A DNA stretch of 34,760 nucleotides from NCBI GenBank assembly GCA_016284515.1, contig JAEEOY010000142.1, forward strand, positions 1 through 34,760, read 5' to 3'. The stretch comes from Kiritimatiellia bacterium. GTDB taxonomy: Bacteria; Verrucomicrobiota; Kiritimatiellia; RFP12; UBA1067. The notes under the pieces are model-generated. The model saw nothing but the letters and a program-made list of their open reading frames with translations. It did no database searches and had not been told where the DNA came from. The translations under genes were made by a program, and so were the position numbers. Below, piece by piece: positions 23,186 through 33,560 of the stretch; within the stretch, counting starts at the first letter, position 1, and each line of letters starts with the position of its first letter.

Positions 23186-25299
23186 TTCGATACCTCGAAT
23201 TCAAAAAAGCGTCCGGTCCTTATCGGGGGATGATTCTCAAGCGTCGCCCTTATCTTCGCCTTCGCCTCCTCGGAGCGCGCGATGACGAACATGAAGCCGC
23301 CGCCGCCCGCCCCGCACAGGCTCACAGCGGATATCCACGGAGCCATGCGCGCGATGATGAGCTCGACGAGCGTGTTCGTGCTGCCGGGGTCGAGCGCCTT
23401 CTTCGCGAGCCAGTAGTCGTTGACGGCAGAGCAGAACGCATCCCAGTCCTCCGCCTCCGCAGCGTCGAACGCGCGCACGGCGTCGCTCTTGAGGCGCTTG
23501 ACGATCTCGCGCGCGATGTCGTCCGGATTCTCCCTGAAGAAATCCACCACGCCCTTGAGGATGTTCCGCGCCATGCGCTTCCTTCCGGTGAAGTACAGAA
23601 GAGCGCGCCGCGAAAGGAACTCGGCGAGAGCCTCCTCCGCGCGCGGGGAGAGACGCGTCACGCGCGGACTCTGCCGCTCGCCCGGCCTGGACTCCATGAG
23701 CTTGACCCCGGGGAGGAGTCCGCCGATCTGGTCCTGCCATCCGCCGCCCGTCTGCATCTCCTTCTCGAGCGCAAGCGTGAGAGACGACACGCGCTTCCAG
23801 TCTGCCTTGCGTCCGGCGATGCGCTCCAGGGCCGTCACCAGAGCCGCGCCGAGAATGGAGCTCGTGCCCATTCCGCTGCCCTTCGGGACGTTCGCCGAGA
23901 TCTTTATGTCCAGTCCGCCGGAGGCGAACGAGAACTCCGTGACCGTGAGCGCGCTCTTCACGAGGGCGCACCAGTCCGACGGATCCTTCGCCGCGCGTAT
24001 CTCGGCGATGTCGCGGATCGTGCATGCCTTTCCGAGGTCCGCGCTCTCGACCCTCACCTCGCGCTCGCGCAGCCGCCGCACGCGCACCTTCACCGGACGC
24101 TCCCCGTTGAGCGTGACGGCGGCGTTGAGGACCGTTCCGCCCATCTCGACGCATATCGGAGGCGTGTCGCTCCATCCGCCGGCGAAGTCGATCCTGAGCG
24201 GAAGCTCCACCTCGACGCATGCGTCAGGTTCCCTCAGCGCAAGCAGCTTCGAATGGTCCGCGTGCGCCATAAGCTCCGAAAGGCCAAACGCCTCCCACTT
24301 CCCGTCCGTCTTGAAGTCGTCCTCTACGCGGTAGCGTATTGGGATCCACTTCCCTCCGACCGGCAGGCACGTGAGGCACTCGCCCTCGGCAAGCTCGACG
24401 GGGCCGTACTCCGCGGGAACGAACGTCACGACGTTGCGTCCGCCGAGCTTCATCTCTCCGCGTGGCTGCGCGCATGCCTCGACCCACTCCCGTCCGCCGC
24501 CGAGCCTTTCGAGAAGTTCGCGCGTTGAGCCGATGTGGAAGAAGGAGCACCTTGGGACGACATTCACCGAAAACGGAGCATACCCCGCGACGAGCTCGCG
24601 CGTGAACTCGGCGTAAAGGTCGCCGGTCTTCCAGCCGGACTTCGCCATTTTCGCCGCGGTCTTCGGGTCGATCCAGAGAATCCCCGTGTCGACCGCGAGC
24701 TTTCCGCCGCGTACCGCGCCCGCGGCCTTCGCCTCGGCGGGCGACGGCTTCTGGAGAAAACCCGTCACCTCGCACGTCACGCACTTCCCTCGCGCACCGA
24801 CGCGGCCCCAGTCTGGCACATAGACGCCGTGGCGCGAGCCGACGGACGGCGCGCCTAGGCAGGCAATGCCTGTCACGCCCGGACGCGAGAAGTCACACGA
24901 ACCGAAATCGAACTCCGGCGCGACGTCTCCGCAGACTACGAGAAGACCGCTTCCGTTCAGACGCAGCCGCTCCATGTTCGCGACTATGCGCTCGAAGAGC
25001 GAGACGGTGCCGCCCCTGCCGTCCGGCACCGGCACGAACGCCTTGCCGATCGCGGCGTACGAGGGGAGCCGCTTGGAGTCTCCGCCGGAGTGGCACACGA
25101 GCACGCGCCTTCCGCGCAAACCGCCGATCTTCCTAAGCACCTCCACCGTGCTGCCGAGCGAGCCGACGCGCTTCCCGCCCGGATCGGGAACGACGGCGAT
25201 GTCGTCGGCGATGCGTCCGCGCAGCGGCGCGACCATCGCCCTGTATCCCTTTGCCTGCGCCGCGTTCGCGGCCGTGACGACTATCAGATCAAACTTCAT
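23182..25299 (-). CDS. fkp: Bifunctional L-fucokinase / fucose-1-phosphate guanylyltransferase
   Basis: 705 residues, clearly shorter than Bacteroides Fkp (about 950). Residues 1-330 are the pyrophosphorylase part, with VPDPGGKRVGSLGSTVEVL (37-55) and HSGGDSKRLPSYAAIGKAF (70-88), the latter very like plant and bacterial fucose pyrophosphorylases. Residues about 360-705 form a GHMP kinase: LPLRIDFAGGWSDTPP (367-381), the ATP loop VPKGSGMGTSSILGAA (471-486) and the C-terminal SLCGAGGGGFMFVI. The enzyme salvages free L-fucose to GDP-fucose via fucose-1-phosphate in the cytosol. A relative acting on another sugar (for example a heptose) cannot be fully excluded. It is followed without a gap by the polyprenol-phosphate glycosyltransferase. 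TATAAT is nine bases before ATG 25299. Confidence 0.83.
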   Translation of the reverse strand: MKFDLIVVTAANAAQAKGYRAMVAPLRGRIADDIAVVPDPGGKRVGSLGSTVEVLRKIGGLRGRRVLVCHSGGDSKRLPSYAAIGKAFVPVPDGRGGTVSLFERIVANMERLRLNGSGLLVVCGDVAPEFDFGSCDFSRPGVTGIACLGAPSVGSRHGVYVPDWGRVGARGKCVTCEVTGFLQKPSPAEAKAAGAVRGGKLAVDTGILWIDPKTAAKMAKSGWKTGDLYAEFTRELVAGYAPFSVNVVPRCSFFHIGSTRELLERLGGGREWVEACAQPRGEMKLGGRNVVTFVPAEYGPVELAEGECLTCLPVGGKWIPIRYRVEDDFKTDGKWEAFGLSELMAHADHSKLLALREPDACVEVELPLRIDFAGGWSDTPPICVEMGGTVLNAAVTLNGERPVKVRVRRLREREVRVESADLGKACTIRDIAEIRAAKDPSDWCALVKSALTVTEFSFASGGLDIKISANVPKGSGMGTSSILGAALVTALERIAGRKADWKRVSSLTLALEKEMQTGGGWQDQIGGLLPGVKLMESRPGERQSPRVTRLSPRAEEALAEFLSRRALLYFTGRKRMARNILKGVVDFFRENPDDIAREIVKRLKSDAVRAFDAAEAEDWDAFCSAVNDYWLAKKALDPGSTNTLVELIIARMAPWISAVSLCGAGGGGFMFVIARSEEAKAKIRATLENHPPIRTGRFFEFEVSK

Positions 25300-25308
25300 G
25301 TTTCTTCA

Positions 25309-25317
25309 ATTATACCA
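25309..25317 (-). promoter_or_regulatory. Extended -10 promoter of the fucose operon, near-leaderless
   Basis: TGG-TATAAT on the minus strand, then nine bases (TGAAGAAAC) to ATG 25299. The predicted leader is about three bases. Confidence 0.68.
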
Positions 25318-25354
25318 TAATCAGCCCAAGATTTGTGGTCTTTGCGCAAATGTA

Positions 25355-25393
25355 AAATGCGAAAAGGCGCGGCCCCGGAGGGTCGCGCCTTTC
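25355..25393 (-). terminator. Probable terminator of the dnaK-groES-groEL unit
   Basis: AAAGGCGCG (25363-25371) and CGCGCCTTT (25384-25392) form a perfect 9-base stem with an inner CCC/GGG extension. In the minus-strand sense the stem ends in TTTT and is followed by CGCATTTTAC. It lies 25 bases after the groEL stop. Confidence 0.75.
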
Positions 25394-25417
25394 GCTGTTG
25401 CGCTGATTTCAGGCAGA

Positions 25418-27404
<1,987 letters not shown>

Positions 27405-27432
27405 TTGTGTTTTTTCCTTTCGGTTTGATTTT

Positions 27433-27555
27433 AAGTAGTTTGATAGTTTAGTAGTTTAGTAGTTCGGTAGTCTGGTGGTTTGGTAGCCGACGGTCGATTC
27501 ACTGCCCAACCACCTAACCACCTAACCACCTAACTACCTAACCACCTAACTATTT
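27433..27555. repeat. Two opposed arrays of an 8-base repeat between dnaK and groES (long hairpin)
   Basis: Seven units of the form TAGTAGTT (27433-27488) face six units of the form AACCACCT (27508-27555), separated by 19 bases; the right array overlaps the dnaK stop codon. Reverse-complementing one array gives AGGTGGTT, so the two can pair over most of their length. In the minus-strand RNA (the mRNA sense) differences between the arms mostly give G-U pairs, whereas plus-strand RNA would have A-C mismatches. It may separate dnaK from groESL expression by stalling, partial termination or mRNA protection. Confidence 0.8.
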
Positions 27556-29460
27556 CATTGTGAAGTCCGCGTCGACGACATCGTCTCCGCCCTTCTCCTT
27601 CTTGGGCTCGTCCTGCGGAGGCGGCGTGCCGGCTCCCGGAGGAGGCGTGCCCGCGCCGGACTGCTGCGAAGAGGCGTACATCTCCTGCGCGACAGGCTCC
27701 ATCGCCTTCATGAGCGCCTCCTGCTTCGCCTTGATCTCCTCGATCGGGGCGTTCTTGGAGAGCGCGTCCTTGAGCTCCTTGAGGGCGGATTCGACCGGCG
27801 CCTTCTTGTCGGCCGCGATCTTGTCGCCGGAGTCCTTGAGCGTCTTCTCGACCTGGAACGCGAGGCCGTCGGCCTTGTTGCGCTCCTCGACTTCGGCGTG
27901 GCGCTTCTCGTCCTCCGCAGCGTGCGCCTCCGCGTCCTTGCGCATCTTCTCGATCTCCTCCTTGGAGAGGCCGCCTGCGGCGGTGATCGTGATCTTCTGC
28001 TCCTTGCCGGTGCCCTTGTCCTTGGCGGACACGTTGAGGATGCCGTTCGCGTCGATGTCGAACGTCACCTCGATCTGCGGGACGCCGCGCGGAGCCGGCG
28101 GAATGCCGTCGAGGTTGAAGTTGCCGAGCGCCTTGTTGTCGCGCGCCATCTTGCGGTCGCCCTGGAAGATCGCGATCGTCACCGCCGGCTGGTTGTCCGC
28201 GGCCGTCGAGAAGACCTGCGACTTCTTCGTCGGGATCGTCGTGTTGCGCTCGATGAGGGGCGTAAGCACGCCGCCGAGCGTCTCGATGCCGAGCGTGAGC
28301 GGCGTCACGTCCAGGAGGAGCACGTCCTTCACCTCGCCCTTGAGGATGCCGCCCTGGATGGCCGCGCCCATAGCGACGACCTCGTCGGGGTTAACGCCCT
28401 TGTGGGGCTCCTTGCCGAAGAGCGACTTCGCCTTCTCCTGGAGGAGCGGCATGCGCGTCTGGCCGCCCACGAGAACGACTTCGTCGACGTTCGAGAGCTC
28501 CGCGTCGGACATGCACTTGCGGCACGGTTCGGCCGTGCGGTTCACGAGGTCCATCGTCAGCGTTTCGAGGATCGGACGCGTCAGCGTCGCGGTGAGGTGC
28601 AGCGGACCGGACTGGTTCATCGTGATGAACGGCAGGTTGATGTCGTAGCTCGTCGCGCTCGAAAGCGCGCACTTCGCCTTCTCGGCCTCCTCTTTCAGGC
28701 GCTGCTTCGCCATCGTGTCGGCGAGAAGGTCGACTCCGTTCTCCTTCTTGAAGTTGTCCGCGAGCCAGGTCATGATCGCCTGGTCGAGATCGTCGCCGCC
28801 GAGGTGCGTGTCGCCGTTCGTCGCCTTCACCTCGAACACGCCGTCTCCGATATCGAGGATCGAGATATCGAACGTGCCGCCGCCGAAGTCGTAGACCGCG
28901 ATCTTCTCGTTCTTCTTCTTGTCGAGTCCGTACGCGAGCGAAGCCGCCGTCGGCTCGTTAACGATGCGCTTGACGTCAAGGCCCGCGATCTTGCCCGCGT
29001 CCTTCGTCGCCTGGCGCTGCTGGTCGTTGAAGTAGGCTGGGACCGTGATGACCGCCTCGGTGATCTTCTCGCCGAGGAACGCCTCCGCGTCCTCCTTCAG
29101 CTTGCGGAGCACCATTGCGGAAATCTCCTGCGCCGTGTAGACCTTTCCGGCCACCTCGACCGCCGCGTCGCCGTTCGGCGCCGCCACGACCTTGTAGGGG
29201 ACCATCTTGATTTCGTCGCCCATCTCGCTGAAGCGGCGCCCGATGAAGCGCTTGATGGAGTAGATCGTCGACTGCGGATTCGTCACCGCCTGACGCTTCG
29301 CGGCCTGCCCGACGAGGATCTCGCCGTTCTTCGTGAATGCCACGATCGAGGGAGTCGTGCGCGCACCCTCCTTGTTGGGAATTACGGTAGCCTCGCCGCC
29401 TTCCATGACGGCCATGCAGCTGTTCGTCGTTCCAAGGTCAATTCCAAGTACTTTTGCCAT
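27550..29460 (-). CDS. dnaK: Chaperone protein DnaK (Hsp70)
   Basis: 636 residues. The N-terminus [16 protein letters not shown], phosphate loops [13 protein letters not shown] and [11 protein letters not shown], and the linker [19 protein letters not shown] identify bacterial DnaK. The C-terminal lid ends with a proline/glycine spacer ([14 protein letters not shown]) and [11 protein letters not shown], a variant of the usual VVDAEFEEV tail. It starts at ATG 29460 after a weak purine-rich GAGAG stretch. The gene heads dnaK-groES-groEL; grpE and dnaJ are not in the window. No CIRCE element (TTAGCACTC-N9-GAGTGCTAA) is visible, so heat control, if any, is different. Confidence 0.97.
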   Translation of the reverse strand: MAKVLGIDLGTTNSCMAVMEGGEATVIPNKEGARTTPSIVAFTKNGEILVGQAAKRQAVTNPQSTIYSIKRFIGRRFSEMGDEIKMVPYKVVAAPNGDAAVEVAGKVYTAQEISAMVLRKLKEDAEAFLGEKITEAVITVPAYFNDQQRQATKDAGKIAGLDVKRIVNEPTAASLAYGLDKKKNEKIAVYDFGGGTFDISILDIGDGVFEVKATNGDTHLGGDDLDQAIMTWLADNFKKENGVDLLADTMAKQRLKEEAEKAKCALSSATSYDINLPFITMNQSGPLHLTATLTRPILETLTMDLVNRTAEPCRKCMSDAELSNVDEVVLVGGQTRMPLLQEKAKSLFGKEPHKGVNPDEVVAMGAAIQGGILKGEVKDVLLLDVTPLTLGIETLGGVLTPLIERNTTIPTKKSQVFSTAADNQPAVTIAIFQGDRKMARDNKALGNFNLDGIPPAPRGVPQIEVTFDIDANGILNVSAKDKGTGKEQKITITAAGGLSKEEIEKMRKDAEAHAAEDEKRHAEVEERNKADGLAFQVEKTLKDSGDKIAADKKAPVESALKELKDALSKNAPIEEIKAKQEALMKAMEPVAQEMYASSQQSGAGTPPPGAGTPPPQDEPKKEKGGDDVVDADFTMK

Positions 29461-29481
29461 AGTTTTCTCTCAACTTTCTTC

Positions 29482-29533
29482 CGCCCACCATGGGCGTCGC
29501 CAATTATTAGCAGAAACCGTGCCAATCCGCCAA
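29482..29533 (-). promoter_or_regulatory. Probable dnaK promoter with a 5'-terminal hairpin
   Basis: TTGGCG (29533-29528), 18 bases, TGC-TAATAA (-10 at 29509-29504) on the minus strand. The predicted start lies at a CGCCCA-CCA-TGGGCG hairpin (29482-29496), so the message would begin with a stem-loop. Leader about 37 bases. Confidence 0.5.
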
Positions 29534-29539
29534 AAACAT

Positions 29540-29615
29540 GGGGACTGTCCCCAAAAACCAGGGGACTGTCCCCAAAAATATAGCAAAAACCCGGAAAATA
29601 CAGGGGACTGTCCCC
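29540..29615. repeat. Three GGGGACTGTCCCC palindromes
   Basis: Copies lie at 29540-29552, 29561-29573 and 29603-29615, all with central T on the plus strand and separated by A-rich spacers; the third extends to CAGGGGACTGTCCCCTG. They form one end of the 378-base gene-free stretch 29461-29838. Confidence 0.85.
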
Positions 29616-29678
29616 TGGCGGATGCGCGACATGGGACAAAGGTGTGACACAGGGCGGGACAAAATGTCTCAGTCCTCA

Positions 29679-29699
29679 GAAGCGGCGAGACGCCGCTTC
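29679..29699. repeat. Perfect hairpin in the centre of the repeat region
   Basis: GAAGCGGCG-AGA-CGCCGCTTC has a 9-base stem and a 3-base loop. It lies midway between the two palindrome clusters. I see no gene in this stretch. Confidence 0.6.
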
Positions 29700-29777
29700 C
29701 CCCAGTCAGGGTCCTGCAAGCAATCCAGCATTATTCCGCCCAAGATGGAAGGCTTGCACCTCGCGAGGAAACTACCA

Positions 29778-29810
29778 GGGACAGTCCCTAAAACTACCGG
29801 GGACAGTCCC
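29778..29810. repeat. Two GGGACAGTCCC palindromes in opposite orientation
   Basis: Copies at 29778-29788 and 29799-29810 have central A, that is, they are in the opposite orientation to the three at 29540-29615. Together the clusters bracket about 160 bases like the ends of a composite REP-type element. Confidence 0.8.
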
Positions 29811-29838
29811 TGATGTTTCAACGCACTTGCCGCGACTG

Positions 29839-30666
29839 CTAGTCGATGGCGAGCGCCGCATGACTCCGCGAGGTATGGTTGCCGAGCGCGGCGGAGAGTA
29901 TCTCCAGGAACTTCGGCGCGATCCACTCCTCGTTGTACTTGCTGTTGGGATGCCCGAACGACGCGTTCGCGTTTGACTGGACGTTCGCCCAGTCGATCGT
30001 GTACCTGCGCGCGAAGGAGCCCTCGGCGGTCGTGTCATCCTCTATGTGGCGGAAGTCGAGCGGATCGGACGCGTTCTCCGTCAGCAGGTCGTGGAACTCT
30101 ATTCCGCGCACCTCGGCGATCTTACGGAGCGCCTCGTTCGCGTTCCAGTGCGTCCACGCGTTGACGCCGTGGTAATAGAGGCTTCCAACAAGGACCAGCT
30201 TCGCGTTCGGCGCCTGCTCCTGCACGAGATCGATCGCCGCGTTCATGTAGGCCGAGAGCGTGTCGGACGTCGGGAACCTGTCCGACGGATTCCCGGCAGT
30301 CGGCTGCCCGGTTCCGGCGGGATACGCCATTGTCCAGTCGTTTACCGAGCCGAAGATTGTGACGATGTCGACGTCTGCGGGAATCGGATTTTCCCGGATG
30401 CGCTCGGAAAACGGCTTCGCCCCCTGGGGGCTCGGCTTCTTGTAGCCAGTCCCTCCGACGGCGTTCGTGTAGACGACCTGTATGCCCGTGTCGCGCGACA
30501 GGAAATGGTAGTATTTTACGACGGCGTTGTTCGGCTGCGGGTGCATGGGATCGGAGAGCGAATCTCCGACCACGGCCCACCTGTAGCGCGACAGATCGAC
30601 GGAGTCGGCGAACGCGATGCCGGCGAGACAGGCGAGCAAGGCCGCAAGTGATTTTTGAAACAGCAT
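29839..30666 (-). CDS. Secreted SGNH/GDSL-family hydrolase
   Basis: 275 residues. The signal peptide ends at about residue 20 (AGIAFA-DS). The nucleophile block is VVGDSLSD (Ser36), the glycine block is VGGTGY, and the block III asparagine is in FGSVNDW (Asn109). The histidine is in FGHPNSKYNEEW (about His239); the usual aspartate three residues before it is missing (Ser), so it may work as a Ser-His dyad. Likely a secreted esterase on carbohydrate or lipid substrates; no closer assignment is possible. It has no clear sequence relation to the SGNH protein at 8525 beyond the fold. Transcribed divergently from the sensor-kinase gene, which may control it. Confidence 0.8.
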   Translation of the reverse strand: MLFQKSLAALLACLAGIAFADSVDLSRYRWAVVGDSLSDPMHPQPNNAVVKYYHFLSRDTGIQVVYTNAVGGTGYKKPSPQGAKPFSERIRENPIPADVDIVTIFGSVNDWTMAYPAGTGQPTAGNPSDRFPTSDTLSAYMNAAIDLVQEQAPNAKLVLVGSLYYHGVNAWTHWNANEALRKIAEVRGIEFHDLLTENASDPLDFRHIEDDTTAEGSFARRYTIDWANVQSNANASFGHPNSKYNEEWIAPKFLEILSAALGNHTSRSHAALAID

Positions 30667-30691
30667 TTAGAGTTCTTTCCTTTCGGCGCCT

Positions 30692-30721
30692 ATTTTACAA
30701 AATAATTCCCCTAATTGACAA
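30692..30721 (-). promoter_or_regulatory. Sigma70-type promoter of the SGNH hydrolase gene
   Basis: TTGTCA (30721-30716), 18 bases, TAAAAT (30697-30692) on the minus strand, followed by AAAGGAAAG before ATG 30666. Confidence 0.7.
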
Positions 30722-30728
30722 TAACTCG

Positions 30729-30754
30729 TAAGTATACGATTCACCACATACTTA
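30729..30754. promoter_or_regulatory. Inverted repeat TAAGTAT-N12-ATACTTA, candidate operator
   Basis: A perfect 7-base inverted repeat (30729-30735 and 30748-30754) lies in the divergent space between the SGNH hydrolase and the kinase/regulator operon, just upstream of the SGNH -35. The half-sites are 19 bases apart, about two helical turns, which suits a dimeric regulator. The NarL-type regulator encoded next door is the obvious candidate, by inference only. Confidence 0.45.
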
Positions 30755-30781
30755 TGTATAGTAGCCAAGACGCTTAAAACT

Positions 30782-30790
30782 TGGTAGAAT
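30782..30790 (+). promoter_or_regulatory. Extended -10 promoter of the sensor-kinase operon, near-leaderless
   Basis: TGG-TAGAAT, then ten bases (ATAGCCAATA) to ATG 30801; predicted leader of about four bases and no Shine-Dalgarno sequence. Confidence 0.6.
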
Positions 30791-30800
30791 ATAGCCAATA

Positions 30801-32924
30801 ATGAAACTGGTGTCGCTGATAGCCCTGTCATTTGCCTTCGCAACGGCCGCCACCCCGGCCGAGGAGGTTTTTCATTCCATTGAGGAGATCGGCGCCTTTT
30901 TTGACAGCGACACGCCGCGCAGAGTTCCGTTCGATGTGACGGGGAAGGTTCTCAGCACCTCGCGCCTGCCGGGGACTGGCGAGATAGTCCTTTCCGACGA
31001 CATAGGCGAACGCATGCAGTTCTACTGGCCCCTCGACCACTCGCAGCCCGAGGCTGGCGACACGATCAGGATGCGGGGCGCCGCGCGGATGAGCAGCGAC
31101 CACGAGCCCTACACACTCGTCGACGACTTAAGCGTCCTCCAGCACGGCAATCGCCCCGAGCCGGTGCCCGTCCGCCTTTCCGAGATGAACGCCCGCACCC
31201 ACAACCTGCTCACCATCCGCACCGAGGGCGTGGTGATAGACGCGTTCCCGGACGAGATCGACCTACGGTACATGATCCTGCTTCTCAAGGACAGGAACGT
31301 CGTCGTGCCTGTCACGTTCACGCGGGACGAGTTCGGCGACAGGAAGGATCTCATAGACGCGAGAATCCGCGTAACGGGCATATACCGCCGCACCGTGGGA
31401 GGCGTCAGGAAGTTCGCATGGCCGAACATCGCCCCGCGCACCCCGGACGACATCGAGGTGCTCTCGCCTCCGCCGAAGGATCCGTTCTCCGTCCCTCCGA
31501 TAGAAAAACGCCTCTACCTCACGGCGGATGAAATCGCGCAGATGTCCAAGCGCTCCGCCGTCGGAGAGGTGCTCGCGACATGGTCGGACGACCGGGCCAT
31601 GCTTCGCACCGGCGACGGGCGAATCGTGAACCTGCGCCTGGCGCACGGCGAAAAGCTCCCCGCGTGCGGCATGACGATCGTCGCCGCAGGACAGCCGGAG
31701 ACCGACCTTTTCCGAATCAACCTGGCGACGGCGAGATGGAAGAGCGCGGCGGATGCGCCGCGCGCGGACAAGGAGGAGGAAAAGGCAGTCGGCACAGCGG
31801 CGGCGTTCTGGAACGAAGACGGATGCCGATCAATTAACAGCCAGATACACGGCGCCCTCATCTGCGCGCGCGGCATCGTCCGCACCCTTCCGGCCGCAGA
31901 CGACAAGGATATTCGATTCGTCCTGGAAACCGGCGACCTGTCGATTACCGTGGACGCGACATCCAACCGCGACGCGATCGATGCCCTCCAGATCGGATGC
32001 AAGGTCCAGGTCACGGGACGGTGCATCCTGCTCACCGACCCGGGACGGCAGGACTACAGCTCCGCAAAAATAAAGGGAATCGCCCTCGTTGTCCGATCGC
32101 CCGCCGACATCGTCGTCCTGAGCCGTCCGTCGTGGTGGACTCTGAGGCGCCTAACGGTCGTCATATCCGTCCTGCTCGCAGCCCTCATCGGCGTCTACAT
32201 CTGGAACCGCATCCTGCAGAACCTCGTCTCCCGCCGCGGACGCGAACTCTACCGCGAGCAGGTCGCGCACGCAATCGCCGAGTTCAAGACGGAGGAGCGC
32301 ACACGCCTCGCCGTGGAGCTCCACGACTCGCTCTCGCAGACGCTGTCCGGCGTGGCCTGCCACATGGCCGTCGGCGCGTCTACCTTCGACACGGACCCCG
32401 CGACCGCGAAGCAGTACCTCGCTACCGCACACAAGATGCTCAACTCCTGCCGGACGGAACTCCGCCAGTGCCTCTTCGACCTCCGAAGCGACACGCTGGA
32501 GGAGCAGGACTTCACCACGGCGATACGCAGAACCCTCGACCAGCTCGAAAGCGACGCCTCCGTTTCGATACGGTTCGCCATCCCGCGCAGACGGCTGAAG
32601 GACACGACCGCGCACGCGATCCTCGCGATCGTGCGCGAGCTCACAGGCAACGCCATCCGCCACGGAGGCGCCTCGGAGGTGAAGATCGCAGGCTGCATCG
32701 AGCATGGACAGATACTCTTTTCGGTGAAGGACAACGGCTGCGGATTCGACCCGGCGAACTGCAACGGCCCGCTCCAGGGCCACTTCGGCATCGAGGGAAT
32801 CCGCAACCGCCTCGAAAAGCTTAACGGAACCCTTACGATAGACTCCGCACCGGGAGCAGGCACAAAGGCGACGGTCGCGATTCCACTTCCGGCCGCAGTC
32901 AAGCAGGAGGTCAGAAAACCATGA
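30801..32924 (+). CDS. NarL-type sensor histidine kinase with large periplasmic OB-fold-like region
   Basis: 707 residues. A signal peptide or anchor (about 1-19) is followed by about 420 extracytoplasmic residues that look like four OB-fold-type beta modules (for example DVTGKVLSTS..DTIRMRGAAR, ITGIYRRT, GEVLATWSDD, GIVRTLP..CKVQVTGRC). A membrane helix lies at about 449-470. The cytoplasmic part is HisKA_3 with the phospho-acceptor in AVELHDSLSQTL (His508), then an HATPase with the N box ELTGNAIRHGG (Asn617), DNGCGFDP (Asp644) and GIEGIRNRLEKLNG. The signal is unknown; sugars are plausible given the neighbourhood. It overlaps the regulator gene by four bases (ATGA). Confidence 0.9.
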   Translation: MKLVSLIALSFAFATAATPAEEVFHSIEEIGAFFDSDTPRRVPFDVTGKVLSTSRLPGTGEIVLSDDIGERMQFYWPLDHSQPEAGDTIRMRGAARMSSDHEPYTLVDDLSVLQHGNRPEPVPVRLSEMNARTHNLLTIRTEGVVIDAFPDEIDLRYMILLLKDRNVVVPVTFTRDEFGDRKDLIDARIRVTGIYRRTVGGVRKFAWPNIAPRTPDDIEVLSPPPKDPFSVPPIEKRLYLTADEIAQMSKRSAVGEVLATWSDDRAMLRTGDGRIVNLRLAHGEKLPACGMTIVAAGQPETDLFRINLATARWKSAADAPRADKEEEKAVGTAAAFWNEDGCRSINSQIHGALICARGIVRTLPAADDKDIRFVLETGDLSITVDATSNRDAIDALQIGCKVQVTGRCILLTDPGRQDYSSAKIKGIALVVRSPADIVVLSRPSWWTLRRLTVVISVLLAALIGVYIWNRILQNLVSRRGRELYREQVAHAIAEFKTEERTRLAVELHDSLSQTLSGVACHMAVGASTFDTDPATAKQYLATAHKMLNSCRTELRQCLFDLRSDTLEEQDFTTAIRRTLDQLESDASVSIRFAIPRRRLKDTTAHAILAIVRELTGNAIRHGGASEVKIAGCIEHGQILFSVKDNGCGFDPANCNGPLQGHFGIEGIRNRLEKLNGTLTIDSAPGAGTKATVAIPLPAAVKQEVRKP

Positions 32925-33541
32925 GCAAGATCCGCATCCTGATAGCCGACGACCACATGCTGATGCGCATGGGCATCACGGCGCTTGTAAACTCCACAAA
33001 GGACATGACGATAATCGGCGAGGCGAAGAACGGACGCCAGGCCGTCGAGCTTGCGGACTCGCTCAAGCCGGACGTCATCATCATGGACCTCATGATGCCC
33101 GAGATGCTGGGAAGCGAGGCAACGCGGCTCATCCACGAGGCGCATCCGGAAATAAGGACCGTGATACTTACCACATACGGCACATCGGTGGAACTTGCGA
33201 AGGCGGTCACGAACGGAGCCGTAGGCGTTCTGCTCAAGGACAAAGTCGACCTCGACCTCGTCAGCACGATCCGCTTCGTCGTCGCCGGAAACCAAGTGGT
33301 CCCCACCCGGCTCCTCGAGCAGATCGAGCAGGACAAGGCACTGTCGAAGCTTACCGACCGTCAGCTGGAGATACTGGCGTCCGTCGCACAGGGCCAGTCG
33401 AACGCGGACATCGCGCTACAGTTCGGCCTGTCGGAAATCACGGTCAAGAAGCACCTCTCGGCGATCTTCTCCCGCCTCGGCGTCGCCAACAGGTCGGAGG
33501 CCGTCGCGCTCGCGCTCAGAAAGCAGATGCTCAAGGTCTAA
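32921..33541 (+). CDS. NarL/FixJ-family response regulator
   Basis: 206 residues. The receiver domain (1-120) has the acidic pair ADDH (Asp10, Asp11), the phosphorylation site VIIMDLMMP (Asp56), the switch threonine in VILTTYGTS and the lysine in LLKDK. The LuxR-type helix-turn-helix (about 145-200) reads LTDRQLEILASVAQGQSNAD and ITVKKHLSAIFSRLGVANRSE. It is translationally coupled to the kinase, which should phosphorylate it. Likely targets include its own divergent region. Its stop is 19 bases from that of the convergent acyl ligase, with no terminator visible between. Confidence 0.95.
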   Translation: MSKIRILIADDHMLMRMGITALVNSTKDMTIIGEAKNGRQAVELADSLKPDVIIMDLMMPEMLGSEATRLIHEAHPEIRTVILTTYGTSVELAKAVTNGAVGVLLKDKVDLDLVSTIRFVVAGNQVVPTRLLEQIEQDKALSKLTDRQLEILASVAQGQSNADIALQFGLSEITVKKHLSAIFSRLGVANRSEAVALALRKQMLKV

Positions 33542-33560
33542 ACGCCCCGACCAGATTCTG

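Noticed and set aside
27433-27555. CRISPR-like array
   Set aside because: Units are 8 bases with no spacers and the two halves are in opposite orientation.
29507-29513. TTAGCAG before dnaK as part of a CIRCE element
   Set aside because: Only one partial half-site is present; no GAGTGCTAA partner at nine bases.
29538-29813. Small plus-strand open frame rich in GTVP
   Set aside because: The GTVP units are translations of the GGGGACTGTCCCC palindromes; no ribosome binding site is present. Non-coding repeat DNA is the better explanation.
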